Source of the DNA: Marinomonas sp. SBI8L
Lineage (GTDB): Bacteria > Pseudomonadota > Gammaproteobacteria > Pseudomonadales > Marinomonadaceae
Reading direction: 5' to 3'
DNA length: 64,000 nucleotides
Assembly: GCF_001624705.1 (NCBI RefSeq)
Contig: NZ_JSEO01000001.1
Location: forward strand, 408,307-472,306
The translations under genes and the position numbers were made by a program. Below the pieces are notes generated by a model. That model searched no databases, was not told where the DNA came from, and saw only the letters and a list, made by a program, of their open reading frames with translations. Each line of letters begins with the position of its first letter. The stretch's first letter is position 1. Of this stretch, positions 9,208 through 18,919 are shown piece after piece.

Positions 9208-10074
9208 ATGGAACTGAAGATGGATATCCTAACGCTAGATCAAGAACTCAATGATAAAGAGAGAGCCGAGCTTTTATTTGCCGGCAATTTGCTGGTATTT
9301 AAACAACGCCCTGCCATGCTTGAGTTAATCAAGGTTTGTCAGCAACAACTCGAACGCGCCCTATCCGGCTTAGATCCCATGTTTGCACAACAAGCATTAG
9401 GGGAAACTGAGTTCATTAGGATAACAGCCCAAGTACAGGCTAAATTCAAGCAAGATAAAGACGTGAGGCAACTCTTTTTCCAAGTGCTTGAGGAATGCGG
9501 ACTTGATACAGAATCCGCCTATTACGATCATTTCCCTTTAAGAGTGGTACCTGCTAATCATGAAAAGAATGGTACCCACAGATCTTCCATTGCTCACCAT
9601 AGAGATACTTGGGGCAGTAACTTAGATAGCCAACAAAATTGGTGGGCACCTTTATACCCTCTTACTCAAGAAAGAACCATTGCCTTCTTCCCTGAATATT
9701 GGACAACACCTTTGGCAAATAATACGGATACTTGGTCCTTCGAAGACTATCTCGCTAAGCGCAAGCAAACCTTAAAACAAGATGAAGTGGGCTACCCTAT
9801 TGCGCCCATGGCAAAAGAAGCCGTGGATGAAAGCCAGATAATTAAACTGGTAATCGGACCTGGGGATGTTCTCAATTTTGCCAGCGCTCAATTACATGCC
9901 AGCGTCCCTAATACAACAGATGCAGCGCGATATAGTGTGGAAATGCGAACCCTTAGTTTAGAGGATATAAACCATGGCAGAGCGGCCCCCAACGTCGATA
10001 ATGCTGGGACAACCCCTATGTATAATTGGTTTAAACGAATTACAGATGATGAGAGGTTAAGGTTTAAACCCTAA
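9208..10074 (+). CDS. Putative Fe(II)/2-oxoglutarate-dependent oxygenase (phytanoyl-CoA dioxygenase-like)
   Basis: A 288-residue cytoplasmic protein. It has the facial triad layout of this superfamily: His131-x-Asp133 (HRDTWGS), distal His230 (QLHASVPN) on the strand after GPGDVLNF, and Arg241 eleven residues later as the 2-oxoglutarate carboxylate ligand. The tryptophan-rich stretch NWWAPLYPLTQERT and the FFPEYW segment lie between them, where substrate-binding loops are expected. The substrate is unknown. The start at 9208 has AGGAG about 12 bases upstream; an in-frame Met at residue 5 is an alternative. It stands alone, divergent from nadN and convergent with DUF1289. Confidence 0.65.
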   Translation: MELKMDILTLDQELNDKERAELLFAGNLLVFKQRPAMLELIKVCQQQLERALSGLDPMFAQQALGETEFIRITAQVQAKFKQDKDVRQLFFQVLEECGLDTESAYYDHFPLRVVPANHEKNGTHRSSIAHHRDTWGSNLDSQQNWWAPLYPLTQERTIAFFPEYWTTPLANNTDTWSFEDYLAKRKQTLKQDEVGYPIAPMAKEAVDESQIIKLVIGPGDVLNFASAQLHASVPNTTDAARYSVEMRTLSLEDINHGRAAPNVDNAGTTPMYNWFKRITDDERLRFKP

Positions 10075-10097
10075 ACTTTAAACTCTGGTTTTTCGGC

Positions 10098-10298
10098 TTA
10101 TTTATTTGACTCTCTATTCGAGTGGCTCTGTATCTGTGACATTCTCTTCTTAAGCTCTTTCTGAAGAATATTCATGTGATAAGGCTTCATTGACTTCCAT
10201 TTCTGGCATTCAGGTTTTGTTCTACCACAACCTAAACACCATCCCTTAGGGCCTGAAAAATCACATACATCGATACAAGGGCTCTTTTGCATTTTCAT
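10098..10298 (-). CDS. DUF1289 cysteine-rich small protein
   Basis: A 66-residue protein with the DUF1289 signature: SPCIDVCDF, then WCLGCGRT and a further Cys in PEC, six cysteines in total, which may bind a metal or an iron-sulfur cluster. The C-terminus is basic and helical. Family function is unproven. Translation could begin at Met1 or Met3. The gene sits just downstream of the hypothetical gene at 10325 on the same strand, with a 26-base gap, so the two may be co-transcribed. Confidence 0.8.
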   Translation of the reverse strand: MKMQKSPCIDVCDFSGPKGWCLGCGRTKPECQKWKSMKPYHMNILQKELKKRMSQIQSHSNRESNK

Positions 10299-10324
10299 TT
10301 CTTTGATCTCAACGTTTAACGGGC

Positions 10325-10762
10325 TTAAAGCTTAAACAGTACCTTTTCAACACTGGCTTCAAGCACTCGCAGACGGTTAAATTCTTCAAATAACTTTTGC
10401 TCTAAATTTTTAAAGTTTAGCGGCATTGTGCGTCTGCAAATATCATAGTTATTTTCTAAGGTTTTATAGCCTTTCCAGCCCTTTATTCGATCACCTTCAA
10501 GTGCCATAAACTCACGAATGAATTCAGATTGATTGGGACAATCTTCCTCGACATGCATGCACACAGGGAATGACTTTTGTTTGATTTGTGGCGCTTCGAT
10601 AAATGTCTCAAAATGAATGCCACCTTGGTTATGATTAAACCAATTGTTTTTATAAAGTTGCAGGTAGCTCCCTCGATTATAAATTTCCCATTCATCATCG
10701 AACCAGCTTGCCTGTTGCAGCATCTTCTCAAGATTACGGAATACACCTTTTACATCTTTCAT
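10325..10762 (-). CDS. Conserved hypothetical protein
   Basis: A 145-residue soluble protein that I do not recognise. It has an aromatic-rich N-terminal half (SWFDDEWEIYNRGSYLQLYKNNWF), a GGIHFETFIEAP strand, and a helical basic C-terminus. The alternation looks like a mixed alpha/beta fold, and there is no signal peptide or membrane segment. It lies upstream of the DUF1289 gene on the same strand. The opposite strand also carries an open frame here, but without a sensible start or codon pattern. Confidence 0.55.
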   Translation of the reverse strand: MKDVKGVFRNLEKMLQQASWFDDEWEIYNRGSYLQLYKNNWFNHNQGGIHFETFIEAPQIKQKSFPVCMHVEEDCPNQSEFIREFMALEGDRIKGWKGYKTLENNYDICRRTMPLNFKNLEQKLFEEFNRLRVLEASVEKVLFKL

Positions 10763-10848
10763 AAAGTCTTTCCACCTTGTGTTCTTTGTAGGTTATCAAA
10801 CCTAAAAATCACTAATTACAATGGTCTATCTCGTTATAAAGCCGCAGC

Positions 10849-11523
10849 TTATAAAGGTAGCACCATTGAATCACGTCCATCTTCTCGCTTAGCACGGATA
10901 AAGGCAGGCCTTTCTTGAATGCGTTTTAACCAAGCAAGGGTAAGCGGATAATCGTCTGTGATAAAGCCACGTTTATGGGCAGATTCGAGTGGGTAGCTTA
11001 ATAAAATATCGGCTAAGGTGAGGTCTTTCCCACCGAACCACTGGGCGGTCGCAAGATCAACTTCGGCTTGTTCAAGCAGCTTTACCATGCGTGCTTTGGT
11101 AAAGCCTGCTGATGCTTTTGCCAATACAGGTTTTATCACTAGCCTTAAAATACCAGGCACACGTTTTTGAATGATATGGAAGATACTTTCCATCAACATA
11201 AGCGGCATGATGGAGCCTTGCGCTGCATGGAACCAAAACAGGTGTCTTGCTCTATCTGGAGAGCCAACTTCTGGCCTTAAAAACTCATCTGGATGCAAGT
11301 CAATTATGTAGTCCATGATGGCTGCGGTTTCGGATATGGCTCTATCACCATGGGTAATCACAGGCGCTGTGCCCATAGGAGAAATCGCTTTATATTTTTC
11401 TGGCGCAAGGTGTGTCACTGGGTCTCTATTATACTTTTCTAGACCATATTCAACTTTCAGCTCTTCTAGCAACCAGAGGATACGAAACGATTGAGAGTAT
11501 TCTAAGTGATGTAAAATAATCAT
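10849..11523 (-). CDS. Glutathione S-transferase
   Basis: A 224-residue two-domain GST. The N-terminal thioredoxin-like domain runs from MIILHHLEYSQSFRILWLLEEL, where the Ser in YSQS is the likely catalytic hydroxyl, through the cis-Pro segment GTAPVITHGDRAISETAAI with the glutathione-binding ET pair. The helical C-terminal domain includes WFGGKDLTLADILLSYPLE, carrying the conserved N-capping Asp. It resembles the stress-related or beta-like GSTs common in proteobacteria. It is a different subgroup from the GST at 2699, so the pair is not a recent duplication. It is monocistronic as far as can be seen. Confidence 0.85.
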   Translation of the reverse strand: MIILHHLEYSQSFRILWLLEELKVEYGLEKYNRDPVTHLAPEKYKAISPMGTAPVITHGDRAISETAAIMDYIIDLHPDEFLRPEVGSPDRARHLFWFHAAQGSIMPLMLMESIFHIIQKRVPGILRLVIKPVLAKASAGFTKARMVKLLEQAEVDLATAQWFGGKDLTLADILLSYPLESAHKRGFITDDYPLTLAWLKRIQERPAFIRAKREDGRDSMVLPL

Positions 11524-11614
11524 TTTTTACCTTTCCTTTGGTTTATCTTATAACGCATCTTAACATCGCATATTTTAAACGTTTAGGACAAAACCTAATA
11601 CCATTAATTACTTA

Positions 11615-11652
11615 TAAAAAAGCCCACCTCTTATTTAAGAGATGGGCTTTTT
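11615..11652 (-). terminator. Intrinsic terminator downstream of the first chemoreceptor gene
   Basis: AAAAGCCCA-CTCTT and AAGAGATGGGCTTTTT pair around an ATTT loop and carry T runs in both directions. On the minus strand it follows the chemoreceptor stop codon by about 50 bases. Confidence 0.85.
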
Positions 11653-11704
11653 ATCGCTAGCGAGTTCTTAGGTTTGCAGCTAAAGCATGCAGTTAGTAAA
11701 AATC

Positions 11705-13699
11705 CTAGGCAATTTCGAACTCGTCACTCAAGGCTTTCAACTTCTTACTTTGAGAGCTAATGTGTGAGCTAGATTCAGAGATCTCACCCATGCCCATAGA
11801 ATTTTGCTTCGCGGCTTCATTAATGGTGACAAGCGCCTGATTAATCTCTTCAGAAGCAGCAGACTGCTGCATGGCAGCGGTTGCAATTTGGCTAGCATCT
11901 AGGCTAATCACTTCAGCTTCTTTGAAAGAAAGATTAATCGACGCTTCTGTTTCTTGTGTTTCAGCCACAGATCTTTCAGCAATATCATTACTGCGATTAA
12001 TCACATTAACCACCTGTTTCACATCTTCTTGAAGCAGGTTAATCATGTTTTCAATGTCAGAAGTAGAGAGCTGTGTTTTTTGGGCAAGCTGTCTTACTTC
12101 ATCTGCAACAACTGAGAAACCGCGACCTTGATCGCCTGCTCGTGCTGCTTCAATCGCAGCATTTAAGGCGAGTAAGTTAGTCTGATCTGCAATACCACGT
12201 ATTACTTCCAGAATCGCACCAATCTCTTGGGATTTACTGTCTACCGTTTGAATCGAGGCTTTTGCATTACCTAGCTCACTAGATAGGCTAGCGATGGTAT
12301 CGATTGTTTTTGTTACTTGATTCTTAGCTTGAGCAGAAGCATTTTTCGCTGACAAGCTAGATTCAGCCACATGCTGTGCATTTGATGAAACATCTTGAAT
12401 AGTGACAGACATTTCGTTCATGGCAGTCGAGACACTTTCGATACTTGCTTGCTGCTCTAACAAAGACACATTCACCTGCTCTGAAGCCACACTACTCTGG
12501 CTCGCACCGGACGCCAAAGAGTGAGACATCTGATTAATGTTGCCTATCATCATGTTGAGCTGTTTATTCATTTTTTGCATTGAGCCATAAATACCCGAAT
12601 GCTGTGTAGCCTGATCGAATTTCGATGTCAGATTACCCTCAGAAATAAGATGCGCTATCTTGCTTATTTTATCTGGTTCACCACCGATAGGACGTGTAAT
12701 TGAGCGAGCCATGCTCATGGCAATAAAGACGACAATCAATACAGTGATAGCAATCACAATCAACATGATATTTCTTAGTTCAATCACAGGAATCAAAGCT
12801 TCAGCTTCATCAATTTCAGCTAATAACACCCACTTTAAATCATTTAGCTTTAAAGGAGCATAGGCTGATAAAACTGGATTACCATTGTAATCAATTACGA
12901 TTTGGCTATTTGTTTCACCAGCTAAAGCAGCATTTACTGCAACTGAGTTGATTCCGTTCTTAGCCACTGTCCCTGCAAAGCTTGCTTCTACCGTATGGTT
13001 AATCGGATCTAGGAAAGAGTCAGAGCGCATCTTGTGGTCCGAACCAACTAGATAGCTTTCACCGGTTTCGCCCATGCCGTCTCTTTGTTGCATCAACTCA
13101 TTAATATGATCAATAGAAAGTTTTAACACTAAAACACTATCAAGTTTGCCATGTACCAAGATAGGCGCAGAAATAAAGGCTTCTGGCTTGTTGTTATTGG
13201 CAGGGTATGGCGAAAAGTCCTCAACATGAGTCACGTTATGCTTAGTTTCTGGCAAGGTTTTACTAAAAATACGACCAAGACCAGTACGGCTAAATGGCCC
13301 AGTAATTAGGTTAGTCTGATAGTCACCCAGCTTTTCAACACTGTAAAAAACATCACCATCAGGCTTAATTAGAAGCAAATCATCATAACCATAGGCTTTA
13401 ATAAAGTGATCAAAATACCCTTGGTTTGCTTCAGCCGCTTTGATTTCATCCGCTTTTGAATGAGTATCTTTAAAGATTAGACTTTCAACCGCATGCTCAA
13501 GCATGACAATGTCAGCTTCTCTTTGCTCAAAGTATTCTTCTATTTGAGTTTCTTTAATCTCACGCACTGCCTCTAGTTTTTTAAAGGCTTCTTCTTCTAA
13601 CGACACAGTTGCTAAGTGGAGTGACAGGTAACCAAAAAAAGCCAGTGGAAGCAGTCCAATTGCTAGAAACGCGAGCATAATTTTGTTTTTCAATTTCAT
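11705..13699 (-). CDS. Methyl-accepting chemotaxis protein with dCache-like sensor
   Basis: A 664-residue inner-membrane chemoreceptor. TM1 is at about residues 8-30 and TM2 at about 308-330, enclosing a 275-residue periplasmic double-Cache-type domain ([40 protein letters not shown]). A HAMP segment follows ([16 protein letters not shown]), then the cytoplasmic signalling coiled coil with the invariant hairpin tip [21 protein letters not shown] near 500-520, which binds CheA and CheW. There is no C-terminal CheR-binding pentapeptide. Such sensors usually bind amino acids or small organic acids; the ligand cannot be read. It is transcribed alone with its own terminator. Confidence 0.92.
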   Translation of the reverse strand: MKLKNKIMLAFLAIGLLPLAFFGYLSLHLATVSLEEEAFKKLEAVREIKETQIEEYFEQREADIVMLEHAVESLIFKDTHSKADEIKAAEANQGYFDHFIKAYGYDDLLLIKPDGDVFYSVEKLGDYQTNLITGPFSRTGLGRIFSKTLPETKHNVTHVEDFSPYPANNNKPEAFISAPILVHGKLDSVLVLKLSIDHINELMQQRDGMGETGESYLVGSDHKMRSDSFLDPINHTVEASFAGTVAKNGINSVAVNAALAGETNSQIVIDYNGNPVLSAYAPLKLNDLKWVLLAEIDEAEALIPVIELRNIMLIVIAITVLIVVFIAMSMARSITRPIGGEPDKISKIAHLISEGNLTSKFDQATQHSGIYGSMQKMNKQLNMMIGNINQMSHSLASGASQSSVASEQVNVSLLEQQASIESVSTAMNEMSVTIQDVSSNAQHVAESSLSAKNASAQAKNQVTKTIDTIASLSSELGNAKASIQTVDSKSQEIGAILEVIRGIADQTNLLALNAAIEAARAGDQGRGFSVVADEVRQLAQKTQLSTSDIENMINLLQEDVKQVVNVINRSNDIAERSVAETQETEASINLSFKEAEVISLDASQIATAAMQQSAASEEINQALVTINEAAKQNSMGMGEISESSSHISSQSKKLKALSDEFEIA

Positions 13700-14029
13700 C
13701 GTACACTTAACCCTATTTTAATATCGATAAAGCAGATGCAAGGAAAATGCATCGCTTAATTTTTTTAAAAATGACATCAGACCCATGTATAAAAAGCCTT
13801 CCTTAAAAAACAATACACTTGATATATGTCAGTTTTCATAAAAAATCAGCAACCAGAATACTCATATAAAATGAATTATCAATGAATTTCACAAACAAAA
13901 GTTAACAAGCTGGCACAAAACTGACACTCTTGATATACAAACTATATAAAAACGTAATGAGATCAATATCAAAATTACATAAGTACACATTGCTTCTTGA
14001 TTTAAAATAATGTGTACCAAATAATGAAA
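13700..14029. other. Intergenic region between chemoreceptor and LysR gene
   Basis: 330 bases, very AT-rich, containing the chemoreceptor promoter region at its left end. No RNA structure, ORF or strong dyad is evident. Confidence 0.4.
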
Positions 14030-14929
14030 TTAACCTATTTTTTCTAGCCTAGATCTAACATGCGCCTTAAACGCTGTTTGCTTCAGCGTGGATTGTTGAT
14101 CTTTTTTAAATATGAGATACAAGTTTTTTTGTGGTAGTTCTGGCTTTAACTCAGGAAAAATAGGCACAAGCTCACCGGCATCTAAATCCGCCTGTATGGA
14201 AAGATCGAGTAACAAACCTATCCCTAAATTGGCCTTTACACTTTGGTAGATACCTTCAATATCATCACTTCTGTGAAGAGGTAAAAGGTCTGGTTTGATA
14301 TTCTTCTTCTGGAAAAACAACTTTAAAGCTTGTGATCCATGAAGAGGTGACATGAGAATTAAACGGTGATTAGCTAAATTAGAAAGGCTTTCAGGTTTAC
14401 CAAACTGGTCTAAGTAACTGGGTGTCACACAGGCAAGCAATTGGGTTTTAATTAATGGCGTCGCAATGACACTGCTACTATCAGTAAGCTCTCCCAGTCG
14501 AAATGCAAAATCGATTTTATTCTGATGAAGATCGACTAGATCATCACTGAAACTTAGGTCTAAGGTTAACTTAGGATGCTGCTTAATAAAGTCCGAAATA
14601 ATAGGAATCACTGGGCCTCTAGCCAAAACCTTTGGCAAGCTAATGGCTAACTTTCCTTGAATTTCTTGACTCTCTTGGTAGAGCAAGGATTCTGCCGTCA
14701 GAATGTCCAACATAACCTGTTTACAAGCGGGATAAAAGCGCTCACCAGAAGCGGTAATTTCAAGCTTTTTATGGCTACGGTTAAAGAGTTTAACACCTAT
14801 ATTATGCTCAAAATTAGCGAGCTGTTTACTCACAGCAGCAGGCGTAATATTTAAATGCAAAGCGGCTTTTGCAATACTCCCCAGCTCAACAATGGCAATA
14901 AATACCTGATAATGCATAAGCTTTGACAT
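14030..14929 (-). CDS. LysR-family transcriptional regulator
   Basis: A 299-residue full-length LTTR. The winged helix-turn-helix occupies residues 1-60 (ELGSIAKAALHLNITPAAVSKQLANFEHNIGVKLF), and the effector domain starts near residue 90 (GKLAISLPKVLARG) and includes the KIDFAFRLGELTDSS strand of the CrgA-like group. It is divergent from the SRPBCC gene at 15091 across 161 bases, the classic arrangement for an LTTR and its target. The effector is unknown. Confidence 0.88.
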   Translation of the reverse strand: MSKLMHYQVFIAIVELGSIAKAALHLNITPAAVSKQLANFEHNIGVKLFNRSHKKLEITASGERFYPACKQVMLDILTAESLLYQESQEIQGKLAISLPKVLARGPVIPIISDFIKQHPKLTLDLSFSDDLVDLHQNKIDFAFRLGELTDSSSVIATPLIKTQLLACVTPSYLDQFGKPESLSNLANHRLILMSPLHGSQALKLFFQKKNIKPDLLPLHRSDDIEGIYQSVKANLGIGLLLDLSIQADLDAGELVPIFPELKPELPQKNLYLIFKKDQQSTLKQTAFKAHVRSRLEKIG

Positions 14930-15090
14930 TCTACTTCTCCCTAAGATTTAGCTAATTTTAACCCTATTAGTCCTCAAGCTGCATTCCAAAAAGTTAATCA
15001 AGTCTTAACCTTTAGTTCCTTTAAGTATTTTTATGCTTCTTTAAACTCACTCAGACCTAAACGTTCCACGTCCAATTTAGAGGAAATACC

Positions 15091-15540
15091 ATGATTCCAT
15101 TAACTAACGTGTCCTTATCCATAGAACAAGACATTGATACTGTATTTGCTTATGCAACAAATCTAGAGAATTATGCAAATTGGTTTGAAGGTGTGATTGA
15201 TATTAAATCAGCTAATAATTTAGGCCAATTCGAACTAGGTAAAACCTATCAAGAAACACTGCTAATTAATGGCCAAGAAGCCATGCTTACCATTAAAGTT
15301 CATGAATGCTCTCAACCTAATTTATTCGTCACTCAGGGGGATCTAGCCGGTTTTTTGCCACAAATGACCATGTCATTCGAACGGTTAGCAGAACAAGAAA
15401 CCCTCTTCCATCTTACTTATGCCAGTCGAGAAACTTCAATTGCAAAAGACGATGCTTTTTTGACTTCATTAAAAGCTGACTTAACAGTAAGAGCACAAAA
15501 AGCAGTACTTAATTTGAAGAGTATTTTAGAAAGTCACTAA
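15091..15540 (+). CDS. SRPBCC-family (polyketide cyclase/START-like) protein
   Basis: A 149-residue single-domain protein with the helix-grip pattern: an opening strand ending in IEQDIDTVFAYATNLENYANWFEG, strands LGKTYQETLL and AMLTIKVHE, and a long C-terminal helix (DLTVRAQKAVLNLKSIL). The YATNLENYANWF motif is the usual START/Bet v1 N-terminal helix. These proteins bind hydrophobic ligands in a large cavity; no catalytic residue is recognisable. AGAGG lies 9 bases before the ATG. The gene is probably controlled by the divergent LysR regulator at 14030. Confidence 0.75.
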   Translation: MIPLTNVSLSIEQDIDTVFAYATNLENYANWFEGVIDIKSANNLGQFELGKTYQETLLINGQEAMLTIKVHECSQPNLFVTQGDLAGFLPQMTMSFERLAEQETLFHLTYASRETSIAKDDAFLTSLKADLTVRAQKAVLNLKSILESH

Positions 15541-15543
15541 GCA

Positions 15544-15589
15544 AAAAGCGGATAGGTTTTCGATTAGAAAAATACACCCTATCCGCTTT
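15544..15589. terminator. Shared terminator between convergent SRPBCC and SnoaL genes
   Basis: AAAGCGGATAGG and CCTATCCGCTTT form a perfect 12-bp stem with a 22-base loop, flanked by A and T runs, so it can serve both strands. Confidence 0.7.
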
Positions 15590-15632
15590 CTATTGTTGGT
15601 TTGATAGTGACATCAAAACCACTTAAACTCTC

Positions 15633-16484
15633 TTAGAATTTACCGTTCGCGTTTTGTCTTTTAGCTTCTGGTAAAATGGTTTCGATAACATCCCAATGCT
15701 CTACAATCTTGCCGTTTTCAACACGAAAAAGATCATAAAAGGCGGTGTCTTTACCTGCAAAAGTCCCTTCACTTACTGACAATACAAAGTTACCTTGTCC
15801 CAATACTAGGTGATTTTTGTTATATACCATTTCAATGCCTTGAGATGCCATATAAGCCAATGCTTTGCTTAAACCTGACAGGCCATCTGCAACCTGAGTA
15901 TTATGTTGTAAGTAGTAATCTCCTTCGAAGAAGTTACCGACTTTATCAAACTCACCCTTCATCAAGATAGTCTCAACAAAATCAGCCACTAGAGCTTTGT
16001 TGACTTCAGTTTTATCTAGATCAACTGCTTTAGTTGCACCATCTAGCTGTGTGCGGCCACTTGGATTAGGTGAGGTTGCTGTTGGCTGCAAGTTATCCCA
16101 ATGCTCAACCATTTTGCCATCTTCAAAACGGAAAATATCAAAACCAATCTCTGGCTCAAATAGATTGTAATCTGTGTGAGTAAAGACATAATCACCATCG
16201 CTGTAAGCTCTTACCACATCTGCTTTCACACCCGTTTTAGGCAAGATAGATAAGAAGTGTTTTAAGCCTTCAATACCATCTGCAGCCATTAGGTTATGCT
16301 GCACATATTTATCAGAATCGATATAGGCTAAAGCAGCTTTGTCTTTTGTTTCAAAGCTAGTAATTAAAGCTACAGCTTTTTCTTGGTTGGTAAGCTGCAC
16401 TTCTGCATTATCTTTAGTATTACCGCCACAAGCGGTTAATAAAACACTGGCAGATATCGCTGCGATAGGAAGTAATTTGTTCAT
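15633..16484 (-). CDS. Lipoprotein with two SnoaL/NTF2-like domains
   Basis: A 283-residue exported protein; the lipobox LLTACGG gives a lipidated Cys at about residue 19. Two copies of an NTF2-like domain follow, at about 35-135 and 165-283. Each has the VQHNLMAADGIEGLKHF / LQHNTQVADGLSGLSKAL segment, then FDIFRFEDGKMVEHWD / YDLFRVENGKIVEHWD. The repeats align closely, so this is an internal duplication. Single-domain relatives are called SnoaL-like aldol-condensation proteins, but catalysis is unproven. It lies downstream of an AraC regulator on the same strand with a 119-base gap, which may drive it. Confidence 0.78.
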   Translation of the reverse strand: MNKLLPIAAISASVLLTACGGNTKDNAEVQLTNQEKAVALITSFETKDKAALAYIDSDKYVQHNLMAADGIEGLKHFLSILPKTGVKADVVRAYSDGDYVFTHTDYNLFEPEIGFDIFRFEDGKMVEHWDNLQPTATSPNPSGRTQLDGATKAVDLDKTEVNKALVADFVETILMKGEFDKVGNFFEGDYYLQHNTQVADGLSGLSKALAYMASQGIEMVYNKNHLVLGQGNFVLSVSEGTFAGKDTAFYDLFRVENGKIVEHWDVIETILPEAKRQNANGKF

Positions 16485-16603
16485 AATGACCTCTGAGTTA
16501 AGTTTCGGTCATAGTATGTTTAAGGAGGAATAAGAGGCAGGTTAAAGACGACTTAAAAAAGGTAAATATCGTACCTCTTTTATCAGATCAAAGTGAAAGT
16601 GTT

Positions 16604-17500
16604 TTAACTTGATAAGCTATTTCTAAATTTTGCCGGAGTGAACCCAGTGTGCTTCTTAAAGTACTTCACAAAGTTACTAAGCTCATCAAAGCCTAATTCA
16701 AACGCCAATATTTGGATTTGGCACTGGCTAATAGCAAGCTCTCTTTTAGCTTGTAGTATCACCTCTTCATCTATCAGGTGTTTAGTGGTTTTATTTGCCA
16801 CCAGCTTACATAATAAATTTAACGATTTATAACTCATGCTCATCATATTGGCGTATTCTGCAGCGCTTTTGATGGTGCGACAATGGCGAGTCAATAACCC
16901 CATAAATTCACTAAACTGTTCCACTTGCCTTGCACTGAGTAAGTTCGAAACCCCATGATCTCTGTGTTTATCAAGTTTTAATAAGATACTAGAGAATAAA
17001 AGCTGTAACATGAGAGGGTCACACTTATCCTCTTTATGCTCCTTTAATAACTCCCCCAATAGCACTTCAAAACTTTGCTTCACATCTGCATCTAGCTTTA
17101 TCACAGGAGATGAGCCCTGAAAGTAATGCATTGGGGCAAACAAATGGGTACGAATATTCGTTCTCGCCTTTTCAATAAAGTCTTCTGTAATGAGCAAGAG
17201 CTTACCTTCAGGACGGCTATTTAAGTCAAAGGCATGTACCTGATGACGATTAATAAAAACACAGGTATCCGCATCTAGAGGGTAATGATTAAAGTCGATA
17301 AAATGTTGGCAATGACCCTTTTCAATATAAAGAAGACAGTGAAAATCGACCCTATGGGGTAAAAAAGGAGAATGGTCCAAGCTCTCTTTTTGATAAAGAG
17401 AACTTAGCTCAACAATATCTAACCCTATATCAACTTGATCGGCATTATTAAAATGCACATCTGGAATAGCAGCGTGTTTGTTTGCTTGAGTTCGAGACAT
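16604..17500 (-). CDS. AraC-family transcriptional regulator with N-terminal cupin
   Basis: A 298-residue regulator. Residues about 45-110 form the AraC ligand-binding cupin (LPHRVDFHCLLYIEKGHCQHFIDFNHY, then FINRHQVHAFDL). Residues 200-295 form the double helix-turn-helix (YANMMSMSYKSLNLLCKLVANKT; LAFELGFDELSNFVKYFKKHTGFTPAKFR). The two HTH spacings are normal. It is followed on the same strand by the duplicated SnoaL lipoprotein gene, its most likely target. The inducer is unknown. Confidence 0.88.
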   Translation of the reverse strand: MSRTQANKHAAIPDVHFNNADQVDIGLDIVELSSLYQKESLDHSPFLPHRVDFHCLLYIEKGHCQHFIDFNHYPLDADTCVFINRHQVHAFDLNSRPEGKLLLITEDFIEKARTNIRTHLFAPMHYFQGSSPVIKLDADVKQSFEVLLGELLKEHKEDKCDPLMLQLLFSSILLKLDKHRDHGVSNLLSARQVEQFSEFMGLLTRHCRTIKSAAEYANMMSMSYKSLNLLCKLVANKTTKHLIDEEVILQAKRELAISQCQIQILAFELGFDELSNFVKYFKKHTGFTPAKFRNSLSS

Positions 17501-17609
17501 GCTATAAGCCTAGGTTCCCTAGTAAAATCATATTACTGAATATGCTATCTCAAGAGTTAGCCAAATCACAGAATTGAATTGGCTAAATCAAGCTATCTAT
17601 ATTAGTAAA

Positions 17610-18467
17610 TTAAGCTGACTTCCTCTGTACTGGGATATGTAAATACAGCTCGCTTTTAGGGTCTGCAATATTAAAGCCTTGGCCATAGAGCTCAAAGTCT
17701 GGCTTTTCTACATAATCATAATCAGACTTAGGTAACCAGCTTCCCCAAATATACTTTAGAGTTCGCTCTAAGTTTGCCACCGATCCCCTATGCACAAATT
17801 TCGCATACATTTGCTCAGGGAGTTCTCTGCTTATCATTCCTTCTGGAATATTATCAAAGTTTTCAACTGCGACTGTGCAAATATAACTAAAAGACACATC
17901 ATCTTCTTGTTCTTGATACGACTCATAAATACCAAAACTATCCGTACCTAATCGGTTTGGAATACTGTCTCTATAAGGTGCGAACGCAGACCATAATTTT
18001 GGCAAGCTTAAATCAGCACTGTCGTATTGTCGTGCGACACCCACCAGTTTTATTGCAAGGCGAATGATAATTTCTGGCTCCATGCTGATTTCATTTTGTA
18101 AGAAACTCAGCATGTGCGGGCTAAATTGATCCTTATAAAGCAAACGAAATGGCTCATTTTGTTTGCGATATTGGGCTGGCGTAATATTAAACAAGCTCTT
18201 AAAGGCACGTGTAAAAGCCTCTTGTGAATCAAACTGACACTCAAGAGCAAGCTCTAAAATACCTGTATCATCCTGCAATAACTTGTTTGCAGCCACTGTT
18301 AACCTGCGCTTGCGCAAGTATTCTTTCGGCGTATCTCCCACCAAGGCTTTAAAGATACGGCTAAAATGGTAAGTCGAATAAAAGGATGCCGCTGCAATTT
18401 CATGTACAGAAATCTTATCGAACAGATGCTGCTCTATATAATCAATACTTTAAAAAAAACGTTGCAC
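17610..18467 (-). pseudogene. AraC/GyrI-like regulator interrupted by TAA at codon 6
   Basis: A GTG (18465-18467) with AAGGA upstream starts a frame reading M-Q-R-F-F, then TAA (18450-18452), then S-I-D-Y-I-E-Q-H-L and the complete AraC double helix-turn-helix (FYSTYHFSRIFKALVGDTPKEYLRKRRL; ALECQFDSQEAFTRAFKSLFNITPAQYRK). A GyrI/SOUL-like effector domain (about residues 150-285) with the EPEIIIRLAIKLVG opening follows. Spacing between the initiator and the IDYIE motif equals that of intact relatives, so one base change explains the stop. A product from the TTG at 18344 would lack the first HTH helices. It lies downstream of the SRPBCC/DUF1330 pair. Confidence 0.72.
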
Positions 18468-18563
18468 CTTATTTCCTTGTAAAAAATGTTTGAAGCTAGG
18501 TTACCTGGCTTGATTTGTAACTCAGAACTTCATTCAGACGCCTATTCATTTGCTATTCGCATA

Positions 18564-18911
18564 TTATAAATGCTCACTACCTATATAAAAGGCGACTTGT
18601 TTAAAGGCTAAATCCCTATCTGGTACCAAGGCCTGATAGGCAGACGCATTAAATAAAGCCAAAATACTCTCTCTATCAGGAAACGAAATGACTGCTATTT
18701 CTCTCGATACGGGTTCGCCCTGTACTTGAGCTGAGTTATTCATCTTGGCTGAACTTAATTGCAAAGCAATATCATAACTTGCAACTGGCACAGCCCCATA
18801 AGTTTGGAACACACTAGGTACTTTTGCTAAATAACAATTAAGCGCCTCAGTTTGCTCTGGATCAGGTACCGCTTCAATCAATAAAAAGACAGGTAAAGGC
18901 ATTTCCATCAC
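18564..18911 (-). CDS. DUF1330 family protein
   Basis: A 115-residue small alpha/beta protein of the dimeric ferredoxin-like class. It has the DUF1330 pattern: LIEAVPDPEQTEALNCYLAKVPSVFQTYGA at the start, REIAVISFPDRESILALFNASAYQAL in the middle, and DLAFKQVAFY near the end. The function is unknown. Only eight bases separate it from the SRPBCC gene upstream, so the two are co-transcribed. The start may be Met1 or Met2. Confidence 0.75.
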   Translation of the reverse strand: MMEMPLPVFLLIEAVPDPEQTEALNCYLAKVPSVFQTYGAVPVASYDIALQLSSAKMNNSAQVQGEPVSREIAVISFPDRESILALFNASAYQALVPDRDLAFKQVAFYIGSEHL

Positions 18912-18919
18912 TGATACCC

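Noticed and set aside
10062-10071. GGTTTAAACC palindrome at the oxygenase gene end
   Set aside because: It is within the coding sequence and only 10 bp; no partner sites or T tract.
10577-10918. Plus-strand open frame across two minus-strand genes
   Set aside because: It overlaps the hypothetical gene at 10325 and the GST end, has Cys- and Phe-rich noise-like composition, and no start context.
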